From the NCBI RefSeq assembly GCF_023074055.1, contig NZ_JADPKR010000013.1, positions 372,001 to 436,000 of the forward strand: 64,000 bases of DNA, written 5' to 3'. Both the position numbers and the translations under genes were made by a program. Positions 35,019 through 44,335 of the stretch are shown here, in pieces. The stretch comes from Bradyrhizobium sp. 141. Lineage in GTDB: Bacteria; Pseudomonadota; Alphaproteobacteria; Rhizobiales; Xanthobacteraceae. A model generated the notes under the pieces. It was not told the DNA's origin. It was given only the letters and a program-made list of their open reading frames with translations, and did not search any database. How positions within the stretch are numbered: position 1 is the first letter of the stretch; each line of letters starts with the position of its first letter.

Positions 35019-35411
35019 CTACGACGGGGCTGCGAAGAACAGCACCCGAAGAAAGTGCGTGTATTCGGATTCGAGCACCATGATCGACACAAATACCAAT
35101 ACCGCGATCGGCGGCAGCAGGATGGCATAGGCCAAGGCCAGTCGCTCCCAGGCCATGTGCATGAAGACGGCGACGATCAGGCCGGCTTTCAGCACCATGA
35201 AGAGCAGGATCAGCGACCACCTCAGATAGCCATGCAGGCCAAAGTAGTCGACGAGGTAGGAGCATGTGCTGAGGACGAATAACCAGCCCCAGACCACGAG
35301 GTAGAGTTTGATCGGGTGCTGTTGACCGCTGGCGTGAACGGCTGCCGTTGCGACTGCGCCATGCGCCGGAGCGTGGAGCTGTCCTTCCATGTGTACCGCC
35401 GCGTTTGTCAT
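35019..35411 (-). CDS. Cytochrome c oxidase subunit IV-like protein
   Basis: A 130-residue membrane protein and the last gene of the oxidase operon. Three hydrophobic segments follow the CyoD/CtaF-type prokaryotic subunit IV layout: LYLVVWGWLFVLSTCSYLVD, WSLILLFMVLKAGLIVAVFM-HM, and ILLPPIAVLVFVSIMVLESE. The motif LKAGLIVAVFMHM in the second helix is conserved in these small subunits. It has a His-rich polar N-terminus. It probably stabilises the complex and carries no redox centre. It begins 9 bp downstream of the subunit III gene. Confidence 0.82.
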   Translation of the reverse strand: MTNAAVHMEGQLHAPAHGAVATAAVHASGQQHPIKLYLVVWGWLFVLSTCSYLVDYFGLHGYLRWSLILLFMVLKAGLIVAVFMHMAWERLALAYAILLPPIAVLVFVSIMVLESEYTHFLRVLFFAAPS

Positions 35412-35420
35412 GCGCCGACC

Positions 35421-36143
35421 TCACCAAAGATAGAAGAATGCGAAGATGAACACCCAAACGAGATCGACGAAGTGCCAGTACAGGCCCGTGATCTCGACGA
35501 TCTCGTAATAGCCCTTGCGGCTCGTGAAGAAGCCGCGCCTCTCGACGTCGAAGTCGCCGCGCAAGACCTTCCGCGCAATGGCGAGCAGGAAGATCACACC
35601 GATTGTCACGTGGGTGCCGTGGAAGCCGGTGATCATGAAGAAGCTCGCACCAAACTGCGGCGCGCCCCACGGATTGCCCCAGGGCCGGACGCCCTCCATG
35701 ATCAGCTTGGTCCATTCGAAGGCCTGCATTCCGACGAAGGTTGCGCCGAACGCCGCCGTGGCCAGCATCAAGGCTGCGGTTCTGACGCGATCGCGGCGAT
35801 AGCCGAAGTTGACGGCCATCGCCATCGTCCCGCTGCTGCTGATCAGGACAAAGGTCATGATGGCGATCAGGATCAGCGGAATGTGATTGCCGGCGATGTT
35901 GAGGGCGAAGACTTCGCTGGGGTTGGGCCACGGCACGGTCGTCGACATGCGCGCCGTCATGTAGGAGAGCAGGAAGCAACTGAAGATGAAGGTGTCGCTG
36001 AGGAGGAAGATCCACATCATGGCCTTGCCCCAGGACACGTTCTTGAAAGCGCGCTGATCGGACGCCCAATCGGCGGCGATGCCGCGCCAGCCTTCAAGCC
36101 GCGCAGTCGAATGGCCCGGATTTGTCAGCACGGTCTCAGCCAT
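35421..36143 (-). CDS. coxP: Cytochrome c oxidase subunit III (CoxP-like)
   Basis: 240 residues with about five hydrophobic segments. The subunit III core is clear: WIFLLSDTFIFSCFLLSYMT, FEWTKLIMEGVRPWGNPWGA, FFMITGFHGTHVTIGVIFLL (the conserved F-H-G-x-H-V motif) and YWHFVDLVWVFIFAFFYLW at the C-terminus. Subunit III of heme-copper oxidases does not carry cofactors and supports proton uptake and stability. It lacks the first two helices of long subunits III, as do CyoC-type proteins. The ATG at 36141-36143 follows the upstream paralogue by 14 bp. Confidence 0.88.
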   Translation of the reverse strand: MAETVLTNPGHSTARLEGWRGIAADWASDQRAFKNVSWGKAMMWIFLLSDTFIFSCFLLSYMTARMSTTVPWPNPSEVFALNIAGNHIPLILIAIMTFVLISSSGTMAMAVNFGYRRDRVRTAALMLATAAFGATFVGMQAFEWTKLIMEGVRPWGNPWGAPQFGASFFMITGFHGTHVTIGVIFLLAIARKVLRGDFDVERRGFFTSRKGYYEIVEITGLYWHFVDLVWVFIFAFFYLW

Positions 36144-36157
36144 CTGGTCTCGCCTCC

Positions 36158-36862
36158 CTAGCTCAGCAATTGGCGACAGATGTTGACGAAATCGTCGGTC
36201 CAGCCCGTGAGAAGCCCGAGCAGGACAAGCCAGACCAGCAGCAGGAAGTGCCAATAGATGGCGCACAGCTCCACGCTCAAGCGCATGTCGGCGATCCCGG
36301 CGCCACGCCACATCTTGGTCGTGGTTCTGCCAAGCGCCACCAGGCCGCCCGTCAGATGCAGCCCGTGCACTGCGGTCAACAGGTAGAAGAAGGAGTTCGC
36401 CGGATTGGACGCCACGAAGTATCCGGCCGCGCCGAGCTGTTGCCAGGCTAGGAGCTGTCCGCCGAGGAAGATCACGGCAGCCGCGCCGCCCGCGAGCAGG
36501 CCGATCATGACGCCTTCAGCATCGTCTCGGCGCGCGGCAACGTAGGACCATTGCAGCGCGACGCTGCTCAGGACCAGGACGCCCGTGTTGAACCACAGCA
36601 GCCGCGGCACGGGCAGCGCCCGCCAGTCCGCCACGTCCATGCGCATCGAGTAGGCGCTGATGAAGAGGACGAATAACACGCTCGCGACAGCGAGAAACAC
36701 GCCAAGTCCGACCTTTGCTGCCGGCCAGGTCATGGCATCGCCGCCGGGGAAGTCACCGATCGGGCCTTCCTCCAGCCAGGGCTTGGCCGTCAGCCGCTGC
36801 TGCGACAGCCACCATCCGGCGATCACCGCAAGCACAGCCAGGAACAGGATGATGGCGCTCAC
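36158..36862 (-). CDS. coxO: Second subunit III-like protein of the oxidase operon (CoxO-like)
   Basis: 234 residues with about six to seven hydrophobic segments. Subunit III signatures are recognisable but divergent: LFISAYSMRMDVADWRALPV, GQLLAWQQLGAAGYFVASNP, FFYLLTAVHGLHLTGGLVAL (H-G-L-H-x-x-G) and ELCAIYWHFLLLVWLVLLGL. Two adjacent subunit III-type genes are characteristic of the coxMNOP cluster described in Bradyrhizobium japonicum. Its start overlaps the subunit I stop by four bases (ATGA). Confidence 0.8.
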   Translation of the reverse strand: MSAIILFLAVLAVIAGWWLSQQRLTAKPWLEEGPIGDFPGGDAMTWPAAKVGLGVFLAVASVLFVLFISAYSMRMDVADWRALPVPRLLWFNTGVLVLSSVALQWSYVAARRDDAEGVMIGLLAGGAAAVIFLGGQLLAWQQLGAAGYFVASNPANSFFYLLTAVHGLHLTGGLVALGRTTTKMWRGAGIADMRLSVELCAIYWHFLLLVWLVLLGLLTGWTDDFVNICRQLLS

Positions 36863-38637
36863 GAAGCAGCTCCCTGCACGAGCTGCGTTGCGCGCGGCGG
36901 CTGGTTCTGCGGAATGAAGTCCTCCGCGGCGCCGGGTACGCTGTAGTCATAGGCCCAGCGGTACACGACCGGGAGCTCCTTGCCCCAGTTGCCGTGCCCG
37001 GGGGGCGTCTCCGGCGTCTGCCACTCTAGCGTCGTCGCCTGCCATGGATTGCCACCTGAGGCCTCACCTTTGAACAGGCTCCAGGCAAGATTGAACAGGA
37101 ACACCATCTGGCTGAAGCCGACGGTCAAGGCCACCACGGAGATGAAGGCGTTCAGTGAATGGGCCGAGGGCGGGATGAACGACGTATCCCCCAGTTCGAA
37201 ATACCGGCGCGGAACGCCGAGCAGTCCAAGATAGTGCATGGGGAAGAAGATCAGGTAGGCGCCGAGGAAGGTGACCCAGAAGTGAAACTTGCCCAGGACG
37301 TCGTTCAGCATCCGCCCGGTGACCTTGGGGTACCAATGATAGATCGCGCCGAGCACGACCATGATCGGCGCTACGCCCATCACCATGTGGAAATGCGCGA
37401 CCACGAACATGGTATCCGAGAGGGGCACGTCCACGACAACGTTGCCGAGGAAGAGGCCGGTGAGCCCGCCGTTCACGAAGGTGATGATGAAGCCGAGGGC
37501 GAACAGCATCGGCACCCTGAGATGAATGTCGCCGCGCCACAGGGTCAGCACCCAGTTGTAGACCTTGATCGCGGTGGGGATGGCGATGATGAGCGTCGTG
37601 GTGGCGAAGAAGTACCCGAATTGCGGGAACATGCCGCTCACATACATGTGGTGCGCCCATACGATGAAGCTGAGCGCGCCGATGGCCACGATCGCCCAGA
37701 CCATCATGCGATAACCGAAGATGTTCTTGCGCGCATGCGTGCTGATCAGATCGGAGACGATGCCGAAGGCGGGCAGGGCGACGATGTAGACCTCGGGGTG
37801 GCCGAAGAACCAGAACAGGTGCTGGAACAGCAGCGGGCTGCCGCCGCCATATTTCGACAGCGTGCCCATCTCGACGAGGGAGGGCATGAAGAAGCTGGTT
37901 CCCAGGAGACGGTCGAGCAGCAGCATGACCGAGGCAACGAAGAGTGCAGGGAATGCCAGCAAAGCCATGACGGTTGCCGTGAAAATGCCCCACACCGTCA
38001 GGGGCAGGCGCATCAACGTCATGCCGCGGGTGCGCGCCTGGAGCACCGTGACCACATAATTCAGCCCGCCCATGGTGAAGCCGATGATGAACAGGATCAG
38101 GGACGACATCATGAGAATGATGCCCCAATCCTGCCCGGGCGTTCCGGAGAGGATTGCTTGCGGCGGGTACAGCGTCCAGCCGGCGCCGGTGGGGCCGCCG
38201 GGCACGAAGAAGGTCGAAGCCAGCACCAGGACTGCGAGCAGATAGATCCAGTAGCTCAGCATGTTCACATAGGGGAAGACCATGTCCCGTGCGCCGACCA
38301 TGAGCGGGATCAGGTAGTTGCCGAAGCCTCCGAGGAACAATGCGGTGAGCAGATAGATCACCATGATCATGCCGTGCATGGTGATGAACTGGAGGTATTG
38401 GTTGGCATCGATAAAGGAGAAAGTGCCTGGAAACCCCAGTTGCAGCCGCATCAGCCACGACAGCACCAGCGCCACGAGCCCGATGGCGGAGGCTGTCAGC
38501 GAGTACTGGATGGCGATGACCTTGGCATCCTGCGAAAAGACGTACCGCGTCCACCAGCTTTTCGGATGGTAAAGCTCGACTTCAGGTACTTCGGCAGGCG
38601 GAATGCCTGTGATCCCATCATATGGAACATCGACCAT
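36859..38637 (-). CDS. coxN: Cytochrome c oxidase subunit I (CoxN-like)
   Basis: A 592-residue heme-copper oxidase catalytic subunit with 12 or more membrane helices. The redox ligands are visible: heme a His in MHGMIMVIYLL, CuB His and cross-linked Tyr in FWFFGHPEVYIVALP, CuB His pair in VWAHHMYVSGM, and heme a/a3 His in VVAHFHMVMG. GHPEVY and the following residues mark an A-type oxidase. Residues near 35-130 resemble subunit I of the alternative aa3 oxidase. The ATG at 38635-38637 follows GAGGAGG. It is the second gene of the operon after the subunit II gene (79 bp). Confidence 0.93.
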   Translation of the reverse strand: MVDVPYDGITGIPPAEVPEVELYHPKSWWTRYVFSQDAKVIAIQYSLTASAIGLVALVLSWLMRLQLGFPGTFSFIDANQYLQFITMHGMIMVIYLLTALFLGGFGNYLIPLMVGARDMVFPYVNMLSYWIYLLAVLVLASTFFVPGGPTGAGWTLYPPQAILSGTPGQDWGIILMMSSLILFIIGFTMGGLNYVVTVLQARTRGMTLMRLPLTVWGIFTATVMALLAFPALFVASVMLLLDRLLGTSFFMPSLVEMGTLSKYGGGSPLLFQHLFWFFGHPEVYIVALPAFGIVSDLISTHARKNIFGYRMMVWAIVAIGALSFIVWAHHMYVSGMFPQFGYFFATTTLIIAIPTAIKVYNWVLTLWRGDIHLRVPMLFALGFIITFVNGGLTGLFLGNVVVDVPLSDTMFVVAHFHMVMGVAPIMVVLGAIYHWYPKVTGRMLNDVLGKFHFWVTFLGAYLIFFPMHYLGLLGVPRRYFELGDTSFIPPSAHSLNAFISVVALTVGFSQMVFLFNLAWSLFKGEASGGNPWQATTLEWQTPETPPGHGNWGKELPVVYRWAYDYSVPGAAEDFIPQNQPPRATQLVQGAAS

Positions 38638-38716
38638 AGAATACCTCCTCGGTCGTTTCCTTCGGGGGCGACGAGTTGGCCTCACGCACCCGATCGATCT
38701 TCGCGGCGCCGCCTTG

Positions 38717-39550
38717 CTACTTGCCGCCGGATTGATAGGTCGCCTTCACGACGGCGTTTCCTGGCGACAATTCTGCAAACGTCTTCTGTTGTTCCAGCCA
38801 AGCGTGATATTCACGCTCTTCGTCGATGATGACCTTGGCCCGCATCTGATAATGCGCAGCGCCACACAGCTCCGCGCAGAGAACATCGAACGTTCCGGTT
38901 CGGATCGGCTTTATCCAGAAATAGGTCACCATGCCTGGAACCATGTCCATCTTGGCCCGGAATTCGGGCACGTAGAAATCGTGCAGGACATCAACCGAGC
39001 GGAGGAGAACCTTGACCGGCTTTCCCAGCTGAAGGTGCAGGTCGCCGTTCTCGATCACGACGTCGTCCTGCGCATGCGGATCGTCGCGATTGAGTCCCAT
39101 CGGATTGTCGGTGCTGATGTTGCGGACGTCGGATGTGCCCAACCGACCATCCTTCCCGGGAAGGCGGAAGCTCCATTGCCATTGTTGGCCCATGACTTCG
39201 ATCTCGGTGGCATCCGCGGGCACCGTCACGAACTGGTGCCAGACCACCAGGCCGGGTGCGAGCATGGCGGCGACGCCGATGCCGGTCCCGACGCTCAGCC
39301 ACCATTCGAGCCTTTTGTTTTCCGGATTGTAGTCAGCCCGTCTTCCCTCTTTGTGGTGAAAGCGGAGGACGCAATAGGCCATGAACGCGATGACCGCGAC
39401 GAAAACGAAGCCCGTGATCCAGAACGTGATGTTGATGGTGTGGTCGATATATTCCCAGTTCGTGGCGATCGGCGTCCACCACCACGGGCTGTAGATGTGA
39501 AACAGCACCGAGCCGATCGCGACCAGAAGCAGTATCAATGCGACAGCCAT
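38717..39550 (-). CDS. coxM: Cytochrome c oxidase subunit II (CoxM-like)
   Basis: 277 residues. Hydrophobic segments lie near residues 1-22, 42-62 and 88-106, followed by a periplasmic cupredoxin domain. The CuA site is intact: His in SVDVLHDFYVPEF, then CAELCGAAHYQM (Cys-x3-Cys-x3-His-x2-Met), and the electron-entry aromatic in GQQWQWSF. There is no C-terminal heme c domain, so this is a caa3-negative, aa3-type arrangement accepting electrons from a separate cytochrome c. It is the first gene of the operon; the promoter should lie in 39551-40068. Confidence 0.9.
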   Translation of the reverse strand: MAVALILLLVAIGSVLFHIYSPWWWTPIATNWEYIDHTINITFWITGFVFVAVIAFMAYCVLRFHHKEGRRADYNPENKRLEWWLSVGTGIGVAAMLAPGLVVWHQFVTVPADATEIEVMGQQWQWSFRLPGKDGRLGTSDVRNISTDNPMGLNRDDPHAQDDVVIENGDLHLQLGKPVKVLLRSVDVLHDFYVPEFRAKMDMVPGMVTYFWIKPIRTGTFDVLCAELCGAAHYQMRAKVIIDEEREYHAWLEQQKTFAELSPGNAVVKATYQSGGK

Positions 39551-40068
39551 CCTGATCCATCCTAGCCATCAAAGGCTGCGGATACGAATCCGGGGCGGAG
39601 CTCACGTCTGTCGCGATAGCTGCGTTGGCCTGCACGCCATCGCCGCGCCTCTTGCCTCGCCCATTCAACCGGTCGCGATATCCAAGAGAAACGTCGCGAC
39701 CGCTGGGGGGCGTCCAGGCTTTTAAAATGATCCCCCGCGAACCCGGCGTCAATAGCATGTCAACGCGCTTAAGACGTCGTGGGGAGTTGCCGTGCGAGCT
39801 GGCGCGTCGGTCGCATTCTCGATGTGATGCATCGCACAAACATATGCGACGCACAATTCACTCAGCCGGGAGTGCTGGTCATTCCAGGTCGCGCGCGCTA
39901 AGCTTGGGGCGCAGGTCGCGACGGGTTTCGTCCGGCTAAGCTCCTTCCTCGTTGAGCCTGGAACTGCCGTACTCAGCTCGATCGCGTCTCCCGCACCTAA
40001 GGGCGGATACGCGTGGCCGGAAAGCGCGCTGATCGCCGCCGCGACTTTCAGCAGAGGAGGGTGTGTCC
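39551..40068. other. 518-bp divergent promoter region of the oxidase operon and the DUF2189 gene
   Basis: I found no gene. The region holds one Crp/Fnr-type site candidate (39823-39838) and no FixK-type TTGA-N6-TCAA palindrome that I could detect by eye. AGGAGG for the DUF2189 gene sits at 40055-40060. Confidence 0.5.
39823..39838. promoter_or_regulatory. Candidate CRP-type binding site
   Basis: TGTGATGCATCGCACA matches TGTGA-N6-TCACA with one mismatch. It is about 275 bp upstream of the oxidase operon and 230 bp upstream of the DUF2189 gene, far from either start, so a regulatory role is uncertain. Confidence 0.25.
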
Positions 40069-40977
40069 ATGGCCACTCTTTATTCCGACAACATCGTAAG
40101 GCGGCACCTGTTCGGCGAGGCCGCCTCTTATCCCATTCGCAAGATCGGCTTGTCCGACCTGAGAGAGGCGCTCCGCCTGGGCTGGGACGATTTCCAGGCG
40201 ATGCCGAGTCACGCGCTCGTTGTATGCCTGATTTATCCCGTTCTCGGTCTCGTCCTGTTCAGGATGGTCCTCGGCTATTCGGTCCTTCCGCTGCTGTTTC
40301 CGCTGGCGGCCGGGTTTGCCTTGATCGGTCCCTTTGCCGCGATCGGTCTCTACGAGCTCAGCCGTCGCCGCGAGCGCGGTGAAAAGGTCGAGGCATGGGA
40401 CGCGATCAAGGTCCTGCGTGCACCGTCGTTCGGCGCCATGCTCGAGCTCGGCGTGCTCCTGCTCGTCCTGTTCGGGGCCTGGATCGGCGTCGCGAACGCA
40501 ATCTATGTCGCCATCTTCGGTCACGCGGCGGCTGCAAGCATTCCTGACTTCGCAACCCGTGTGCTGACGACACCGGAAGGATGGTCGCTCATCATCGTCG
40601 GTTGCGGTGTCGGCTTCCTGTTTGCGGTCGCGGCCCTATGCGTCAGCGTCGTATCGTTTCCGTTGATGCTCGATCGGCATGCGACGGCGATCGATGCGAT
40701 CCGAACGTCGCTGCGGGCGGTGGCTGCCAATCCGGTTGCGATGGCGGGGTGGGGGCTGATCGTCGCGGCGCTGCTGGTGATCGGCTCGCTGCCGCTCTTC
40801 GTCGGTCTCGCTGTCGTCCTGCCGGTGCTCGGTCATGCCACCTGGCATCTTTATCGGAGGGTGGTCGAGCCGAATCCGAATCCTCCGGACGAACTTCCAC
40901 CGCGGCCGAAGGGAAGGCGCTACGCGGCGGACTTTCCGGCAAATCTCTTTCCGTGGAGCCGCGAGGGCGAGCAGTAA
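40069..40977 (+). CDS. DUF2189 domain membrane protein
   Basis: 302 residues with six hydrophobic segments (ALVVCLIYPVLGLVLFRMVL, LLFPLAAGFALIGPFAAIGL, ELGVLLLVLFGAWIGVANAI, SLIIVGCGVGFLFAVAALCV, AGWGLIVAALLVIGSLPLFV and the following). The conserved ending LPVLGHATWHLYRRVVEP and the opening PIRKIGLSDLREALRLGWDD are the DUF2189 hallmarks. The function is unknown, although these proteins often lie beside cytochrome oxidase genes, as here. The ATG at 40069 is preferred because AGGAGG ends eight bases before it. An upstream GTG at 40063 is too close to it. Confidence 0.82.
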   Translation: MATLYSDNIVRRHLFGEAASYPIRKIGLSDLREALRLGWDDFQAMPSHALVVCLIYPVLGLVLFRMVLGYSVLPLLFPLAAGFALIGPFAAIGLYELSRRRERGEKVEAWDAIKVLRAPSFGAMLELGVLLLVLFGAWIGVANAIYVAIFGHAAAASIPDFATRVLTTPEGWSLIIVGCGVGFLFAVAALCVSVVSFPLMLDRHATAIDAIRTSLRAVAANPVAMAGWGLIVAALLVIGSLPLFVGLAVVLPVLGHATWHLYRRVVEPNPNPPDELPPRPKGRRYAADFPANLFPWSREGEQ

Positions 40978-41034
40978 CAGCGAAACGGCCGCGCGGGGCG
41001 GCCGCCTTCGCGGGACATGACAAAGAAAAACGAC

Positions 41035-42222
41035 CTACTTCTGCTGCTGGGGCAGGAAGGTCGGCCCGACCGAGCGGATCGGCTTGTTCTCGGAGTTGGC
41101 CGCCGCGCCCGCCTCCGCCGGCGGTGTCGCAGCCGGTGCATTGGCCGTCGTCGGCGCGGGAGCTGCGCCCTTCTTGGCATTCGCAGGCGTGCCCTTGTTG
41201 AGCCGCTGCTGCTGCATCTTCTTGGCGCTCTCCTCGGTGACGATGATGTCGCCCTGCTGCTCGGCCGCCGCCTTGTCGTCGGCCGATTTCAGCGCGTCTG
41301 CCCAGGTCTGTCCTGCGGCCTTGCAGGAGCAGGACGGGTTGAACTCGCTGCGGAATTTGAACGCGGTCGGCAGCGCCGTGTAGGGCTGGCCGCCGATCGA
41401 GACCGCGGAGTTCATGTCTTCGCCGGGATTGCGATGGGTGTAGAGCACGGCTTCCGCGGCCGGGCACAGCGCCTTGCAGGTCTTCTCGTCGTCGGGGAAG
41501 CGCGCTGGCACCGTCGCAAACGAGACCGGAAAATAAGCGCCGTCGCAGGTGCGCACGCAGACGGTGCGGTAGGTGCCGGATTGCGGCCCGAGATCGGACG
41601 GCGGCACGCCTTGCGGATTGCCCGCGTTGTTGCCGCCGAACAGATTGCTCAGGAAATTGCCGCCGCCTTGCGACTGCGCGGCGTTGGCGTATTGCGGGCC
41701 GCAATTGTTCTGCGCCAGCGCCGCAAGCACCGAGCGGCGCTGATTGTCGCGTTCCGGGCTGAAGCCGCCGGGGCCACCGCCGCGCAGCCGCTCGAGATTG
41801 CCGGTGATCTGATCCAGATTGGCGCGCATCTGCTGGATCTGGGTGTTGACCGGGCCGCATTGGGCCGACTGGCCGTTGAACAGCGAGAAAAAGCCGGAGG
41901 AATCGCAGCCCATGCGCTTGGCCTGCATGGTGACGCGATCGAGCTCGGCCTGCTGCTTGGCCTGGGAATCCTGGTAACGGCGGATCTGGTCTTCGCGCGC
42001 GGGGTCACCACCGCCGCCGCGATCGAGTGCGGCGAGCTGGCCTTCCAGTCGCACGCACATCGGATTGGGGCCAAGCCCGTTCTGGCCCGGCTGAGGCGGC
42101 GGTCCGGGCGGGCCGGCCTGAGCGAAAGCGCCAGTGGCGAGCACGACGGTGCTCAAAAGCACGGTGCAGGCATGGAGGAGGCGGGCACGGGACAGGGACA
42201 AAAATTCAGGCATATCCGCCAT
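41035..42222 (-). CDS. DUF2865 domain-containing exported protein
   Basis: About 395 residues. A signal peptide runs to AFAQAG near residue 34. A Pro/Gly-rich stretch and a coiled-coil-like Gln/Arg-rich region (REDQIRRYQDSQAKQQAELD) follow, then the DUF2865 core TYRTVCVRTCDGAYFPVSFA, CKALCPAAEAVLY, and FNPSCSCKAAGQTW with six or more cysteines likely disulfide-bonded in the periplasm. The C-terminal ~80 residues are Ala/Pro/Lys-rich. No function is known. The start is uncertain among ATGs at 42246, 42222 and 42213; I use 42222. It is preceded on the same strand by a small exported protein gene (132 bp). Confidence 0.82.
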   Translation of the reverse strand: MADMPEFLSLSRARLLHACTVLLSTVVLATGAFAQAGPPGPPPQPGQNGLGPNPMCVRLEGQLAALDRGGGGDPAREDQIRRYQDSQAKQQAELDRVTMQAKRMGCDSSGFFSLFNGQSAQCGPVNTQIQQMRANLDQITGNLERLRGGGPGGFSPERDNQRRSVLAALAQNNCGPQYANAAQSQGGGNFLSNLFGGNNAGNPQGVPPSDLGPQSGTYRTVCVRTCDGAYFPVSFATVPARFPDDEKTCKALCPAAEAVLYTHRNPGEDMNSAVSIGGQPYTALPTAFKFRSEFNPSCSCKAAGQTWADALKSADDKAAAEQQGDIIVTEESAKKMQQQRLNKGTPANAKKGAAPAPTTANAPAATPPAEAGAAANSENKPIRSVGPTFLPQQQK

Positions 42223-42354
42223 TCTAGCGAGGTCACGGCCCGGCATGACTTTGGAGGGCCGAAGCGCGCCCTCCCATAGCCGCTTCCTGCGGCATCGTCA
42301 CGTCGTTTCGGGCGCCAAAGCACCGGGCCTAAGCTACGCCAGCTCCGAGCGAAT

Positions 42355-42660
42355 TCAGCGCTGGCAGGTGATTGCGACATATTCGTCGCAATGGCCATGG
42401 GAGCAATTTGTGCCGGATTTGGGGACAGAGCCGGTAATTTCGTCGGGATCGACCCGGCGATAGCTCGATGCCTGGGCAAAATCTCGTGACTGGCAATAGG
42501 TGCGGGCGGCGGAGGCGCCGCATTTGTCGCTTTTAGCCAGGCACTGGTCGATGCCGTAGCCGTCTGCCTGGTTGGCGATGATGAAGACGCGGCTCTCGGC
42601 GAAGGCGCTGGAGGCCGCAAAGATGAAGGCGCTGGAAATGAGCGCGGGCAAGAATCGCAT
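42355..42660 (-). CDS. Small exported cysteine-rich protein of unknown function
   Basis: 101 residues. The signal peptide is MRFLPALISSAFIFAASSAF with cleavage near AFAES. The mature ~80 residues contain six cysteines (DQCLAKSDKCGASA, YCQSRDF, NCSHGHCDEYVAITC), suggesting disulfides. I know of no named family. The start at 42660 was chosen by signal-peptide shape. A longer frame would use an ATG or alternative start at 42702. Confidence 0.6.
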   Translation of the reverse strand: MRFLPALISSAFIFAASSAFAESRVFIIANQADGYGIDQCLAKSDKCGASAARTYCQSRDFAQASSYRRVDPDEITGSVPKSGTNCSHGHCDEYVAITCQR

Positions 42661-42952
42661 GAAAATGCACCGGGGGCAAAAAAGGGGAACCGCCGGTTCC
42701 AAAATGGGCTCAAATGGTTAGAGGATCATGAACCATCATGACGGGCGGCGCGCTTTGCCGAGATAAAGCAGCATTTCGCGGCTCTATTGACGCGGGGGCG
42801 CCTCATAGCCCATATGTTCCGCATGAACGGTCTCCTCGCCATTTGCGCCATTTGCCGCGAGATTACGAGCTAGCGATTCGCTGGCTGGAGCCGTCTTTTC
42901 TCAAACACATTGAGAGCCCTGGACGCCCGGCCAACAGCCGACGGGTATCCAT

Positions 42953-44335
42953 ATGGAATTGCGCCTTTACGATACGCTGAGCCGGGAAAAGCGCCCCTTT
43001 GTGCCGCTCGATGCGAAGAACGTCCGCATGTATGTCTGCGGACCGACCGTCTATGACTTCGCCCATATCGGCAATGCGCGGCCGGTGATCGTGTTCGACG
43101 TGCTGTTTCGGCTGCTGCGCCATCTCTATGGCGAGGCGCATGTCAAATATGTTCGCAACATCACCGACGTCGACGACAAGATCAACGACCGTGCCGCGCG
43201 CGATTTCCCCGGCCTGCCGCTGAACGAGGCGATCCGCAAGGTTACCGAGCAAACGGGAAAGCAGTTTCACGCCGATGTCGACGCGCTCGGCGCATTGCGA
43301 CCGAGCGTCGAGCCGCGCGCGACCGAGCATATTGGCGAGATGCGCGAGATCATCGAACGGTTGGTCAAGGGCGGCTTTGCTTATGTGGCCGAGGATCACG
43401 TGCTGTTCTCGCCGCAGGCGATGAACGCGGGAAATTCCGATCTGCCGCGCTACGGCGCCTTGTCCAATCGCTCGCTCGACGAGATGGTTGCCGGCGCCCG
43501 CGTCGATGTCGCGCCCTACAAGAAGGGCAACACCGATTTCGTGCTGTGGAAGCCGTCCAAGCCGGGCGAGCCGTCATGGCCATCGCCAGCCGGCATCAAG
43601 GCTGAGGGGCGTCCGGGCTGGCACATCGAGTGCTCGGCCATGGCCTGGAAGCATCTCGGCGAGCAATTCGACATCCATGGCGGCGGCATCGATCTCGTGT
43701 TTCCGCATCACGAGAACGAGGTCGCGCAGACCTGCTGCGCCTTCCACCAGCAGCGCATGGCGAACTACTGGATGCACAACGGCTTTCTCCAGGTCGAGAG
43801 CGAGAAGATGTCGAAGAGCCTCGGCAACTTCATCACCATCCATGAGTTGCTCGCGGACTGGCCCGGCGAGGTGTTGCGCCTGAACATGCTCAAGACGCAT
43901 TACCGCTCGCCGATCGACTGGACCATGAAGTCGCTGGAGGAGAGCGCCAAGACGCTCGACGATTGGTATCGCACCGCGGCCGACGTCGAACCCGGCAGGC
44001 CGGCCGCGTCCGTGGTCGAGCCGCTGCTCGACGATCTCAACACGCCGCTGGCGATCGCGGCGCTGCACGGCCTGCGTGGTGGTGATATCGGTGCTCTGGC
44101 GGGCTCGTTGCGGCTGCTCGGCTTCCTGTCCGAGAGCGCCGGGCAGTGGGAAAGCCGCAAGCAGCAGGCGAGCGGCGTCGATGCCGGGGAAGTCGAGCGC
44201 CTAATCTCGGAGCGGACGGCTGCGCGTGCGCGTAAGGATTTTGGGGAGTCCGACCGCATCCGCGATCTGCTCGCTGCGATGGGCGTTGCGATCAAGGATT
44301 CCAAGGAAGGAACGACGTGGGAGGTTGCGCGATGA
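42953..44335 (+). CDS. cysS: Cysteinyl-tRNA synthetase
   Basis: A 460-residue class Ia aminoacyl-tRNA synthetase. It has the zinc/cysteine-binding Cys in [19 protein letters not shown], which includes the HIGH-type motif HIGN near residue 33. The zinc ligands continue in [11 protein letters not shown] with [14 protein letters not shown], and KMSKSLGNF is the KMSKS loop near 283. The C-terminal helical domain ends normally. The ATG at 42953 follows the stretch ACGGGTATCCAT without a clear ribosome-binding site. The stop overlaps the start of the 37-residue gene (ATGA), so it heads a coupled operon cysS-small ORF-GNAT-cimA. Confidence 0.94.
   Translation: MELRLYDTLSREKRPFVPLDAKNVRMYVCGPTVYDFAHIGNARPVIVFDVLFRLLRHLYGEAHVKYVRNITDVDDKINDRAARDFPGLPLNEAIRKVTEQTGKQFHADVDALGALRPSVEPRATEHIGEMREIIERLVKGGFAYVAEDHVLFSPQAMNAGNSDLPRYGALSNRSLDEMVAGARVDVAPYKKGNTDFVLWKPSKPGEPSWPSPAGIKAEGRPGWHIECSAMAWKHLGEQFDIHGGGIDLVFPHHENEVAQTCCAFHQQRMANYWMHNGFLQVESEKMSKSLGNFITIHELLADWPGEVLRLNMLKTHYRSPIDWTMKSLEESAKTLDDWYRTAADVEPGRPAASVVEPLLDDLNTPLAIAALHGLRGGDIGALAGSLRLLGFLSESAGQWESRKQQASGVDAGEVERLISERTAARARKDFGESDRIRDLLAAMGVAIKDSKEGTTWEVAR

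Noticed and set aside
37159..38829. 556-codon plus-strand frame opposite the subunit I gene
   Set aside because: It is extremely rich in Asp/Glu/His/Gln in antisense to a membrane protein, a typical shadow of high third-position GC.
39551..40068. FixK-type TTGA-N6-TCAA site for the oxidase operon
   Set aside because: I looked for it because such operons are often oxygen-controlled, but found none by eye.
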